NCBI GenBank assembly: GCA_031987605.1
Contig: DALZZF010000001.1
Coordinates: forward strand, 434,001-498,000
Reading direction: 5' to 3'
Source: JAFAGO01 sp031987605
GTDB taxonomy: Bacteria; Bacteroidota; Bacteroidia; Flavobacteriales; Weeksellaceae
Length of the DNA: 64,000 bases
Shown: positions 8,409 through 16,683 of the stretch, piece by piece
How the letters are laid out: every line of letters starts with the position of its first letter
Numbering within the stretch: the stretch's first letter is position 1
Translations under genes and position numbers: made by a program
The notes under the pieces: generated by a model
The model's database searches: none
The model's input: only the letters and a program-made list of their open reading frames with translations
Told to the model about the DNA's origin: nothing

Positions 8409-9245
8409 ATGAAATTATTGAAAGTCTTGAGTATTGGTTTTACGGCATTGCTGCTCACCAGCTGTGTCAGTAAAAAACAATATGATGCGTTGAGCCTCAA
8501 CTACAAACAGAGTATTGAAAATCTTGCTGAACGCCAGCGTGAAATTCAGGAATTAAAATCATTAAATTCCGGTTTAACCAGCGAAAACAACTTGCTGAAA
8601 GGTCAGAATGATGCCTTGAAAAGTTCATTGGATGCGTGCCTGAATAATTCCGGAGCTTCTTCCGCTAATATTGATAAACTGGTGGGAGAAATTAATTCTT
8701 CCAACAAATACATCAAACAGTTGATTTCTACCAATTCCAGAAACGACAGTTTGAATCTGGCGCTCTCCAACAAATTGAAACGTTCTCTGGATAATATTGC
8801 AGATGACGATGTAAATGTGAAAGTACTGAAAGGAGTGGTGATGATTTCTCTCTCCGACAAAATGTTGTACAAAACCGGTGATTACAATGTGCTTCCGGCA
8901 GCTCAGGAAGTTTTGGGAAAAGTAGCGCAGGTGGTTAATGATTATGATACTTATTCTGTATTGATCGAAGGTAATACGGATAATGTTCCTTTAAATTCAA
9001 CCAATTTACCTAAAGACAACTGGGATCTTTCTGCACTTCGCGGAACGGCAATTGCGAAAATTCTCCAATCTAAATTTGGTGTTAATCCAAGCAGAATTAC
9101 CGCAGGCGGACGTAGCGAATACAATCCTAAAACCACCAATGCTTCCGTTTCCGGACGTGCAGAAAACAGAAGAACCGAGATTATCATCATGCCAAAACTC
9201 GATGAGTTTATGAAGTTGATGGACATCGCTCCGGTTAAAAATTAA
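8409..9245 (+). CDS. OmpA family lipoprotein (peptidoglycan-binding)
   Basis: A 278-residue protein. A signal peptide ends in the lipobox LLTSC with the acyl-cysteine at residue 19. Residues of roughly 25-110 are rich in N, Q, S and K with heptad character, indicating a coiled-coil stalk. The C-terminal OmpA domain carries the peptidoglycan-binding signature NTDNVPL, LSALRGTAIAKIL and GRAENRRTEI. It should anchor the outer membrane to peptidoglycan, like Pal. It is monocistronic, with a strong terminator immediately downstream. Confidence 0.9.
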   Translation: MKLLKVLSIGFTALLLTSCVSKKQYDALSLNYKQSIENLAERQREIQELKSLNSGLTSENNLLKGQNDALKSSLDACLNNSGASSANIDKLVGEINSSNKYIKQLISTNSRNDSLNLALSNKLKRSLDNIADDDVNVKVLKGVVMISLSDKMLYKTGDYNVLPAAQEVLGKVAQVVNDYDTYSVLIEGNTDNVPLNSTNLPKDNWDLSALRGTAIAKILQSKFGVNPSRITAGGRSEYNPKTTNASVSGRAENRRTEIIIMPKLDEFMKLMDIAPVKN

Positions 9246-9267
9246 TCGAAAACGACAAACACACTAT

Positions 9268-9305
9268 ACTTTGCCGGAGTTTTATACTTCGGCAAAGTTT
9301 TTTTA
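9268..9305 (+). terminator. Terminator after the OmpA lipoprotein gene
   Basis: ACTTTGCCGGA pairs with TCGGCAAAGT across a short loop and is followed by seven T. It lies 6 nt before the next gene's -7 box. Confidence 0.85.
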
Positions 9306-9310
9306 TTTCA

Positions 9311-9318
9311 TATCTTTG
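9311..9318 (+). promoter_or_regulatory. -7 box of the O-methyltransferase gene
   Basis: TATCTTTG matches TAnnTTTG, 20 nt before the ATG at 9339 and directly behind the preceding terminator. Confidence 0.6.
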
Positions 9319-9338
9319 ATTGAGAATATCCCAATTGT

Positions 9339-9986
9339 ATGAGTTTTTTTGAAGAACAAAATCCGGAAATGGATCGCTATATTGAAGCAACTGCCTCGCA
9401 GGAATCTGAACTGCTAAAGCGTTTGAGAAAGGAAACCTATCAGAAAACCACTCAGCCTCACATGATTTCCGGATATCAGCAGGGAATTTTACTTTCCATG
9501 ATTTCCCAAATGTTGAAGCCCGAAAAAATTTTAGAAATCGGAACATTTACCGGTTATGCAGCCCTTTGTCTTGCGGAAGGTTTGCCGGAAAACGGAAAAC
9601 TTTTAACGTTTGATATCAACGAAGATCTGGCTTACATTCCGAGAAAATATTTTGCAGAAAGTCCACACGCAAAACAGATTGATTTCCGGATTGAAAATGC
9701 ATTGGATTTTTTGAAAACCACTGATGAAATTTTCGATCTCGTGTTTATTGATGCGGATAAAGAGAATTATGTGGAATATTTTAATCTCATCAAACCTCAT
9801 ACAAAATCTGGTTCTGTAGTGCTTTTTGATAATGTGCTGTGGTACGGAAAAGTCCTCGATGAAAATCCCAAACAGAAATCCACACAAAAAATCAGGGAAC
9901 TCAATGAAACAGTAGCAAAAGATCCGGATTTTGAAAATCTTATTTTACCTTTGCGAGACGGTCTGAATATGCTTCGGAGAAGATAG
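9339..9986 (+). CDS. O-methyltransferase (Methyltransf_3 / caffeoyl-CoA O-methyltransferase-like)
   Basis: A SAM-dependent O-methyltransferase of 215 residues, the usual length of the small bacterial group. The SAM-binding motif reads EIGTFTGYAALCLAEGL, followed by the acidic residue in LLTFDIN. The metal-binding signature is FIDADKENY, with LFDNVLWYGKV completing the divalent-cation site. Substrates of bacterial members are mostly unknown catechol-like compounds. It is followed after 37 nt by the NlpC/P60 gene, and the run to waaA may be one transcript. Confidence 0.88.
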   Translation: MSFFEEQNPEMDRYIEATASQESELLKRLRKETYQKTTQPHMISGYQQGILLSMISQMLKPEKILEIGTFTGYAALCLAEGLPENGKLLTFDINEDLAYIPRKYFAESPHAKQIDFRIENALDFLKTTDEIFDLVFIDADKENYVEYFNLIKPHTKSGSVVLFDNVLWYGKVLDENPKQKSTQKIRELNETVAKDPDFENLILPLRDGLNMLRRR

Positions 9987-10023
9987 AAAACCTGATGAAA
10001 ACTGAAAATGAATCTCAATACAA

Positions 10024-10749
10024 ATGAATAAAGCTATATGTTCGGTTTCGGTAGCGCCGCTGCGTGAAACGCCTTTTGAACAATCTGAAATGGTGACACA
10101 ATTTTTGTATGGTGAAAGTTGTGAAGTTCTGGAACAGCAGAAAGGCTGGGTGAAAATACGCATCGATTATGACGGATATGAAGGCTGGATAGATGACAAA
10201 CAGATAAAAAAGGTACCACCCGAATATCTTTCGGATCGAAAATTTTCACTCGTTACAGAAGATTTTACTTCTGCCATGCTTCCGGAAGGAAAAGTGCTTT
10301 TATCGATGGGTTCCGAAGTAGATTTTCCCACGGTTGCATCCACGAGAAGCAGCAATATTCGGGAAAGTATTGTCCTCACAGCCAAAGAATTTCTGAATAT
10401 TCCATATCTCTGGGGCGGAAAAAGTTTTTTTGCAGTGGATTGCAGCGGACTGGTGCAGCTTGTGTATAAAATTCACGGGATAAAACTTCCCAGAAATTCC
10501 GATCAGCAGGCAGAAATAGGAGAGGCACTCACTTTCGTGGAGGAAAGCCTTCCCGGAGATCTCGCTTTTTTTGAAAATCAGGAAGGAAAGATTGTGCACA
10601 TCGGGATTATGATGGAAAATCAGCAGATCATCCACGCATCCGGAAAAGTGAGGATTGATATTCTGGACAGCACCGGAATTTTTAACAAAGAACTCAATCT
10701 GCATACCCATAAATTGCGTTTTGTAAAAAGGATTATTCAGGATTCGTAA
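10024..10749 (+). CDS. C40 family peptidase (NlpC/P60) with SH3 domain
   Basis: A 241-residue protein. An N-terminal bacterial SH3-like region covers about residues 5-65, with GESCEVLEQQKGWVKI and YEGWID. The C-terminal NlpC/P60 domain holds the catalytic Cys140 (VDCSGL), His192 (VHIGIM) and a third polar residue, probably His204 (IIHASG). Family members cleave gamma-D-Glu to diamino-acid bonds in peptidoglycan stem peptides. No signal peptide is evident, so it may act on imported cell-wall peptides in the cytoplasm like the YkfC group, or be exported by another route. The DUF1648 gene starts 13 nt downstream. Confidence 0.9.
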   Translation: MNKAICSVSVAPLRETPFEQSEMVTQFLYGESCEVLEQQKGWVKIRIDYDGYEGWIDDKQIKKVPPEYLSDRKFSLVTEDFTSAMLPEGKVLLSMGSEVDFPTVASTRSSNIRESIVLTAKEFLNIPYLWGGKSFFAVDCSGLVQLVYKIHGIKLPRNSDQQAEIGEALTFVEESLPGDLAFFENQEGKIVHIGIMMENQQIIHASGKVRIDILDSTGIFNKELNLHTHKLRFVKRIIQDS

Positions 10750-10761
10750 TCACTCTTTTTT

Positions 10762-11244
10762 ATGAGAATAGCTAGCGTACTTAATACCGTTAAAATATTC
10801 AATACCATCGGGCTTGTACTGTTGGTTTATATATGGTTTTTTACGGCGATTAATATTGTTTCGCTTCCGAAAATTATTCCCCTACATTTTAATCTTGACG
10901 GAAAAGCTGATGCCTACGGAAGTCGTTTTTGGATTTTTGTATTGCCGTTGATTGCCGCCGCATTGTTTTATTTAATGAAATATGTTGCAAGACAGAAAGA
11001 AGCCAAAATGCAGAAAGAATCTCCGGAAATGAACAATAACCGGCGCATCAGCAATGTTTTCGCAAAAATTATTCTGATTTATTTATTGCTTCTGGTCGCA
11101 GATATTACTACAGAAAGTATCCTGATTGCGAAAGGACATTATGAAACGCTTTCCGGTATTTCGACTTTGCTGGTATTTATGATGATGATTTCGATTGTCG
11201 GATTTTTTTTATATGCGAAAAATAAAATTCAGGAAATACATTAA
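10762..11244 (+). CDS. DUF1648 domain membrane protein
   Basis: A 160-residue membrane protein with four predicted hydrophobic segments. The first extracytoplasmic loop carries the DUF1648 signature IPLHFNLDGKADAYGSR, which is found in SdpI-type immunity proteins and many small Gram-positive and Bacteroidetes membrane proteins. Its function is not established. The short spacing from the NlpC/P60 gene (12 nt) and to waaA (17 nt) suggests co-transcription. Confidence 0.8.
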   Translation: MRIASVLNTVKIFNTIGLVLLVYIWFFTAINIVSLPKIIPLHFNLDGKADAYGSRFWIFVLPLIAAALFYLMKYVARQKEAKMQKESPEMNNNRRISNVFAKIILIYLLLLVADITTESILIAKGHYETLSGISTLLVFMMMISIVGFFLYAKNKIQEIH

Positions 11245-11261
11245 ACCATCAAAATAATCTT

Positions 11262-12518
11262 TTGAAATTTTTATACAATATATTCATCAGCCTGTTTGTA
11301 ACTGTTTTTAAAATCGGTGCGGTTTTCAATTATAAATTAAAACGAGGGCTTGCAGGAAGAAGGCAGAGCTGCCAGATTCTCGAAGAAAAACTCAGCCCTG
11401 AAGACCGCGTAATCTGGATGCATGCTGCCAGTCTCGGAGAATATGAACAGGGGCTTCCGGTGCTTGAAAAATTAAAACAATATTTTCCGGAGCATAAATT
11501 TTTGATTACTTTTTTTTCGCCTTCAGGCTATGAAAATGTTCGCAAAAAGGGAAGTTTTGCCGATGTAATCTGTTATCTTCCTTTTGACCGCGAAGTTTGG
11601 GTAAAGGAATTTGTTTCAAAACTGAATGTAGAGATTTTCTTTACGGTGAAATATGACTTTTGGTACAATGCACTTCACGAGATTAAGAATTCCGGGGCGT
11701 TAACATATGCGGTTTCCGCTTATTTTTATAAAAAACAGGTGTATTTCAAACCGTATGGAAAATGGTTTGTTCAGAATTTAAAAAAAGATATTAATTGGTT
11801 TTTTCATCAAACCGAAAAGTCAAATATTTTTGCCAGAAGAATCGGGCTTCTCCATTCTTCAACTTCTGGGGATACTCGTTATGATAGAGTTCGGCAGAAT
11901 TTAGTGAGAGACAATACTGTTCCTTTTATTCAGGAATTTAAAGAAAAAATGACCACCGTTGTCTTTGGAAGTTCATGGCAGGCAGAAGAAAGAATTGCAG
12001 AGGTTCTGGCAAACAGCAGAAAAGATGTAAAAATCATCATTGCGCCACATGATCTCAAAAGGGTTGATGTTTTAAAAAAAGCATTTCCGAATGCGCTGCT
12101 GTATTCCGAAATGATAAAGCTGGATACACTCTATATGGATAATGCTCAGGTGCTGATTATCGATAGTATCGGGTTGCTCTCCAAACTCTACTCGTATGCT
12201 GATATTGCCGTGGTTGGCGGAGGATTTCATTCCAAAGGACTTCATAATATCCTTGAAGCATCGGTTTTTGGCGTTCCGGTTATTTTTGGGAATCATTACC
12301 GTAAAAATCCTGAGGCGGATGCTTTGCTTGCCGGAAAAGGAGGAAAAGCTTTTGAAGATGAATTTTTTGCTTCAAAATATATCACCGAATTATTAAAAAG
12401 GCCCGATTTGATGAAGGATATGGGTGAAAATGCAAAACGCTTCATTATGATGCAGCCAAATGCTGCGGAAATTGTTTTCCGGAAAATAACCTCGGATTAT
12501 GAAAGGAAATTTAGTTGA
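11262..12518 (+). CDS. waaA: 3-deoxy-D-manno-octulosonic acid transferase (Kdo transferase)
   Basis: GT30 glycosyltransferase that adds Kdo from CMP-Kdo to lipid A precursor at the inner membrane. The 418-residue length is normal. An N-terminal membrane anchor is followed by LAGRR and the acidic catalytic region LGEYEQGLPVLE. The C-terminal nucleotide-binding half shows FGSSWQAEE, IIAPHD, DSIGLLSKLYSYADIAVVGGGF and GLHNILEASVFGVPVIFG, which are characteristic of WaaA. The start is TTG at 11262; no ATG fits the conserved N-terminus. Its stop overlaps the convergent glycosyltransferase gene by 8 nt. Confidence 0.93.
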   Translation: MKFLYNIFISLFVTVFKIGAVFNYKLKRGLAGRRQSCQILEEKLSPEDRVIWMHAASLGEYEQGLPVLEKLKQYFPEHKFLITFFSPSGYENVRKKGSFADVICYLPFDREVWVKEFVSKLNVEIFFTVKYDFWYNALHEIKNSGALTYAVSAYFYKKQVYFKPYGKWFVQNLKKDINWFFHQTEKSNIFARRIGLLHSSTSGDTRYDRVRQNLVRDNTVPFIQEFKEKMTTVVFGSSWQAEERIAEVLANSRKDVKIIIAPHDLKRVDVLKKAFPNALLYSEMIKLDTLYMDNAQVLIIDSIGLLSKLYSYADIAVVGGGFHSKGLHNILEASVFGVPVIFGNHYRKNPEADALLAGKGGKAFEDEFFASKYITELLKRPDLMKDMGENAKRFIMMQPNAAEIVFRKITSDYERKFS

Positions 12519-13263
12519 ATAATTTTGAATATTTCATAAACCCATTTAAAGCCCAATTTAAAGTATAATACCAGGATTTTAATGTAGAGAAACCCATGAA
12601 ATCTTTGTAAACCAAATACTGGTCTTTCATAATATTGGTCTTTTTTCGTGAAATGCTGGAGGCGTGCATGCGGTATTTCGCCATCGTTTTCGGAAGCGGT
12701 TTCCCTTGTGGAATTTTTTTCAAAAGATTCAGCCACATCACATGGTCTTCGCGTTTGCTTCCTTCGGGGAAGTATTCTTTCCCAACCCTTTTAGAATCGT
12801 ACATGGATGAAAGCAGCGAAAGTCGGCAGGTTTTCAAAAGGTTGCTGAAGGTCACTTCTTTATCTGCCTTGAAATCTGCAATTTTAGGGTTAAGGTTTTC
12901 ATCACATCTCGCATAATTGGAATACGCTAATTCTGCATTATTTTGTTTCATAAAACCGACCATTTCCTGCAAGAAATCAGGCTCCCAAAAATCATCAGCA
13001 TCCAGAAAAGTAATGAATCTTCCGGTTGCGTTTTGCAGCGAAATATTTCGTGCATGTCCGGCTCCTCCGTTTTTTTCGGTTTTGAAAACTTTTATGCGGG
13101 GATCGTTTTGCTGTTTTAGGATTTCCACAGAATGATCCTGAGAGCAGTCATCTGTGATTAGCCATTCCCAATCCTGAAAGGTCTGATTGAGAACGGAATG
13201 TATCGTTTCCTTTAAGAATTTTGAAGAATTGTAACAAGGCGTGATAATGGAAACTTCGGGCAT
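12511..13263 (-). CDS. Glycosyltransferase family 2
   Basis: A GT-A fold glycosyltransferase of 250 residues. The N-terminus SIITPCYNSSKFL begins the nucleotide-binding fold, TDDCSQD carries the first aspartates, and FLDADDFW at about residues 87-94 is the DxD metal-binding motif. MWLNLLKK and the basic RMHASSISRKKT follow. It most likely transfers a sugar to a surface polysaccharide or lipooligosaccharide; the neighbour waaA fits this but is convergent, not co-transcribed. No membrane segment is predicted except weak C-terminal hydrophobicity. Confidence 0.9.
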   Translation of the reverse strand: MPEVSIITPCYNSSKFLKETIHSVLNQTFQDWEWLITDDCSQDHSVEILKQQNDPRIKVFKTEKNGGAGHARNISLQNATGRFITFLDADDFWEPDFLQEMVGFMKQNNAELAYSNYARCDENLNPKIADFKADKEVTFSNLLKTCRLSLLSSMYDSKRVGKEYFPEGSKREDHVMWLNLLKKIPQGKPLPKTMAKYRMHASSISRKKTNIMKDQYLVYKDFMGFSTLKSWYYTLNWALNGFMKYSKLFN

Positions 13264-13289
13264 TTCATTGTGTGCTTTAAGCAGATTGA

Positions 13290-13297
13290 CAAAAGTA
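13290..13297 (-). promoter_or_regulatory. -7 box of the family 2 glycosyltransferase gene
   Basis: The minus strand reads TACTTTTG, matching TAnnTTTG, 26 nt before the start at 13263. Confidence 0.45.
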
Positions 13298-13337
13298 ATT
13301 ATTTTTTAAGGAAAGTCTTTTTTATTTTTCTAAAGAA

Positions 13338-13600
13338 GTTGTGAATTGCTTTCAATTTTGAGTATATTTGAGATATAACCCAACTTGGTTGTGGCTTTTA
13401 ATCTTGAAGAGTTGTGAATTGCTTTTTTCGGAACGTCTTAAAGACCTTAATTAGGATATGATTTGCAATCAAGCTATTCCGTGTTGTGAATTGCTTCCAA
13501 AAAGTTTAAATTTGTGAACACAATTAAAAAAGCATAACACTTTAGTTGTGAATTGCTTTCATTTTTTATAGATGAAAGAATAAAAAGTACCGAAAGCAAC
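13338..13600 (+). repeat. Four copies of a GTTGTGAATTGCTT core, resembling a decayed type II-C CRISPR array
   Basis: The exact 14-mer GTTGTGAATTGCTT begins at 13338, 13411, 13483 and 13545, spaced 73, 72 and 62 nt. Copies 1 and 3 remain similar further on and carry TAnnTTTG boxes at the same offset: TATATTTG at 13363-13370 and TAAATTTG at 13507-13514. As I remember it, the Bacteroides type II-C repeat begins GTTGTGATTTGCTTTCAA and has TATCTTTG at nearly the same offset. The remaining parts of copies 2 and 4 diverge, and the intervals are shorter than a 47-nt repeat plus 30-nt spacer. No cas gene is in the window. After copy 4, GAAAGCAAC (13592-13600) can pair back with its GTTG and GCTTTC. 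This is the only notable content of the 361-nt gap between the glycosyltransferase and leuS. Confidence 0.5.
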
Positions 13601-13624
13601 TTAATAATACCTATAAAAATAACA

Positions 13625-16435
13625 ATGTTCTACGATCATCAGCAGATTGAAAAAAAGTGGCAACACTTTTGGGAAGAAAATCAAACTTACAAAACATCCG
13701 ATTCTAAAGATAAACCGAAATTCTACGTTTTGGATATGTTCCCGTATCCTTCAGGAGCAGGTTTGCACGTAGGACATCCTCTTGGATATATCGCTTCGGA
13801 TATTTATGCTCGTTTTAAAAGACATCAGGGGTTTAATGTTTTGCATCCGGTTGGTTATGATTCGTTTGGGCTTCCTGCGGAACAATATGCCATTCAAACA
13901 GGGCAACATCCTGCCATTACTACCGAAAGCAATATTAACCGTTACGAAGAACAGCTAAGAAGAATCGGTTTTTCTTTTGACTGGAGCCGGGAAATCAGAA
14001 CTTCCGATCCGTCTTACTATAAATGGACACAATGGATTTTCATTGAACTTTTCCACTCATGGTACAATAAATCTACGGATAAAGCAGAACCGGTTTCCAC
14101 ATTGATTCAGCATTTTGACGAAAAAGGAACAGAAGGACTTTTCGCCGCACAAAATGAGGCTTTACATTTTACTTCAGAAGAATGGAAAAACGCTTCCGAA
14201 CTGGATCAACAGGATATTTTGCTAAATTACCGTTTGGTTTTCCGTGCAAAAACAACCGTAAACTGGTGTCCGGCTTTAGGAACTGTTTTAGCCAATGATG
14301 AAGTAAAGGACGGGAAATCCGAACGTGGAGGATATCCTGTTTTTCAGAAGAAAATGATGCAGTGGAGTATGCGGATTACTGCTTATTCCGAAAGGCTGCT
14401 TCAGGGATTAAAAACGTTAGATTGGCCGCAACCGCTGAAAGACTCTCAGGAATACTGGATTGGGAAATCTCAGGGAGCTTTAGTCACTTTTGCGGTTGAT
14501 AATTCAATTGAAAAAATCGATGTTTTCACCACACGTCCGGATACTATTTTTGGAGCTACTTTCATGGTTTTAGCACCAGAAAATCCATTGGTGGAAAAAC
14601 TGACAACCGAGGAGCAAAAATCCGAAATCGAAAAATACGTCGAAGAAACGTCCAAAAAAACAGAAAGAGACCGTCTTGCTGATGTGAAATCTGTTTCCGG
14701 AGCATTCACCGGAAGTTATGCTGTAAATCCTTTTACAGATAAGAAAATCCCGATTTATATTTCCGATTATGTGTTAATGGGATACGGAACAGGCGCTGTA
14801 ATGGCTGTCCCTGCACATGATGAAAGAGATCACCGATTTGCAAAGAAATTTGGTCTGGAAATTATTAATGTTATTAAGAATGAAGTTGATATTCAGGAAG
14901 AATCCTATGATTCCAAAGATTCGGTATGTGTAAATTCCGAATTTCTGGACGGACTGAATTATACCGATGCCAAAACCAAAATCATCGATGAAATTGAAAA
15001 CCGTGGAATTGGACACGGAACCACCAATTACAGGCAACGCGATGCTATTTTTTCGCGCCAGAGATATTGGGGAGAGCCGGTTCCTGTATATTATAAAGAA
15101 GGAATGCCTTATACATTGCCGGTTTCGGCATTGCCTCTTGAACTTCCTGAAGTTGAAAAATATCTGCCGACCGAAGATGGAGATCCTCCTTTGGGAAATG
15201 CAAAAAGCTTTGCATGGGATGAGATTAATGGTAAAGTTACGGATTCGAGCAGAATTGATTACCAGGCTATTTTTCCGATTGAATTGTCCACAATGCCAGG
15301 CTGGGCAGGAAGTTCATGGTATTTTTTACGATACATGGATCCACATGATGATGAAACTTTTTGCAAAAAAGAATTGTCCGATTATTGGGGGCAAGTCGAT
15401 TTGTATATTGGTGGAAGTGAGCATGCAACCGGACATTTACTGTATTCCCGTTTCTGGAATATGTTTTTAAAAGATAGAGGATTTATTGAGCAAAATGAAC
15501 CCTTCCAAAAACTGATTAATCAGGGAATGATTTTAGGTTACAGTGCTTTAATTTTTAGAATTGATGGAACAAATAAAATTGTTTCTAAAAATTTGGCAGA
15601 AAATTATAAAACTCAAAGAATTCCAGTTGATATTTCATTAATAAAAGGAAATGAAGAATTAGATATAGAAGCATTGAGAAATTGGAGACCTGAATTTAAA
15701 GATGCCGAATTTATTTTAGAAAACGGAAAATATTTTGTTGAAAGAGAGGTAGATAAAATGTCTAAGAGAACTCACAATGTCGTAAATCCGGATGATATTT
15801 GCGAAGAATATGGAGCCGACTGTCTGCGTTTGTATGAAATGTTTCTTGGACCTCTGGAACAATCCAAGCCTTGGAATACACAAGGATTAAGTGGCGTTTA
15901 TGGATTTTTGAAGAAATTCTATAATCTTTATTTCAATGGTGATATTTTTGAGGTTTCCGAAGAAGAACCAACAAAAGAAGAATATAAGGTACTTCATACA
16001 TTAATTAAGAAATTTATGTATGATGTGCAGAATTTCTCTTTTAATACTTCGGTTTCACAGTTTATGATTGCAGTGAATGATTTACAGAAGCTAAAAACCA
16101 ATAAAAGAAAGATTTTAGAACCACTGGCAATATTGGTTTCGCCTTATGCGCCACACATCAGTGAAGAATTGTGGAGTCTTCTTGGGCATGCCGAAAGTAT
16201 TGAATCTGTGTCGTTTCCGGAACTTGAGGAAAAATATCTTGTAGAAGATGAAATTGATTATCCTGTGAGTTTCAACGGGAAAATGAAATTCAAACTGTCA
16301 CTTCCTGCTGAAATGCCGGTGAAGGAGATTGAAGAAGTGGTGTTGAAGGACAAACGTGTTATTGATCAGTTAGCCGGAAATAATCCAAAAAAGATGATTA
16401 TCGTACCGAAAAAAATTATTAATATTGTTCCATAA
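13625..16435 (+). CDS. leuS: Leucyl-tRNA synthetase
   Basis: Class I aminoacyl-tRNA synthetase of 936 residues that charges tRNA-Leu. The HIGH-type motif is HVGH at residues 48-51 in PSGAGLHVGHPLGY, and the KMSKS-type motif is KMSKR at 711-715. The editing domain (TTRPDTIFGATFMVLAPENP, YGTGAVMAVPAHDERD) and the tRNA-binding anticodon domain are present. The start is ATG 13625 (MFYDHQQIEKKW); a frame open to 13553 would add residues unrelated to the family and overlap the repeat region. The leucine-specific insertion at about residues 640-710 (15540-15760) is the long Bacteroidetes type. Arg replaces the final Ser of KMSKS. Confidence 0.96.
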   Translation: MFYDHQQIEKKWQHFWEENQTYKTSDSKDKPKFYVLDMFPYPSGAGLHVGHPLGYIASDIYARFKRHQGFNVLHPVGYDSFGLPAEQYAIQTGQHPAITTESNINRYEEQLRRIGFSFDWSREIRTSDPSYYKWTQWIFIELFHSWYNKSTDKAEPVSTLIQHFDEKGTEGLFAAQNEALHFTSEEWKNASELDQQDILLNYRLVFRAKTTVNWCPALGTVLANDEVKDGKSERGGYPVFQKKMMQWSMRITAYSERLLQGLKTLDWPQPLKDSQEYWIGKSQGALVTFAVDNSIEKIDVFTTRPDTIFGATFMVLAPENPLVEKLTTEEQKSEIEKYVEETSKKTERDRLADVKSVSGAFTGSYAVNPFTDKKIPIYISDYVLMGYGTGAVMAVPAHDERDHRFAKKFGLEIINVIKNEVDIQEESYDSKDSVCVNSEFLDGLNYTDAKTKIIDEIENRGIGHGTTNYRQRDAIFSRQRYWGEPVPVYYKEGMPYTLPVSALPLELPEVEKYLPTEDGDPPLGNAKSFAWDEINGKVTDSSRIDYQAIFPIELSTMPGWAGSSWYFLRYMDPHDDETFCKKELSDYWGQVDLYIGGSEHATGHLLYSRFWNMFLKDRGFIEQNEPFQKLINQGMILGYSALIFRIDGTNKIVSKNLAENYKTQRIPVDISLIKGNEELDIEALRNWRPEFKDAEFILENGKYFVEREVDKMSKRTHNVVNPDDICEEYGADCLRLYEMFLGPLEQSKPWNTQGLSGVYGFLKKFYNLYFNGDIFEVSEEEPTKEEYKVLHTLIKKFMYDVQNFSFNTSVSQFMIAVNDLQKLKTNKRKILEPLAILVSPYAPHISEELWSLLGHAESIESVSFPELEEKYLVEDEIDYPVSFNGKMKFKLSLPAEMPVKEIEEVVLKDKRVIDQLAGNNPKKMIIVPKKIINIVP

Positions 16436-16683
16436 TTTTTTGATAAAATTTACGGTGATAAAACTTCTAAAAAAAAAGGTTTTTTTTCATTACCCTACAA
16501 CGTTTTAAGATGTTTTAGAGATACCATACAATAAATAATAAAATAATTACGAATTTTATAAGGTTAAAATGACTTTAAGCATGTTTTTTTTTGATTAAGA
16601 ATTGTTTAAATACTTGCACGATAAATTATTTTAACTTTATTTTACAAACCGAATTTTTATAACAATTTATAATTTAGTTTAAT

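Noticed and set aside
9603..9887. Antisense open frame across the O-methyltransferase gene
   Set aside because: It is a shadow of a well-supported coding gene, with no motif and no promoter. The same applies to other antisense frames under sdhA, rlmD, paaZ and the helicase.
13553..13624. Upstream extension of leuS (24 extra residues)
   Set aside because: The residues do not resemble any LeuRS N-terminus and the codons overlap the repeat cluster; ATG 13625 begins the conserved sequence.
16436..16683. Riboswitch or structured RNA in the exbB leader
   Set aside because: The sequence is AT-rich with A and T runs but no convincing paired elements or known aptamer motif.
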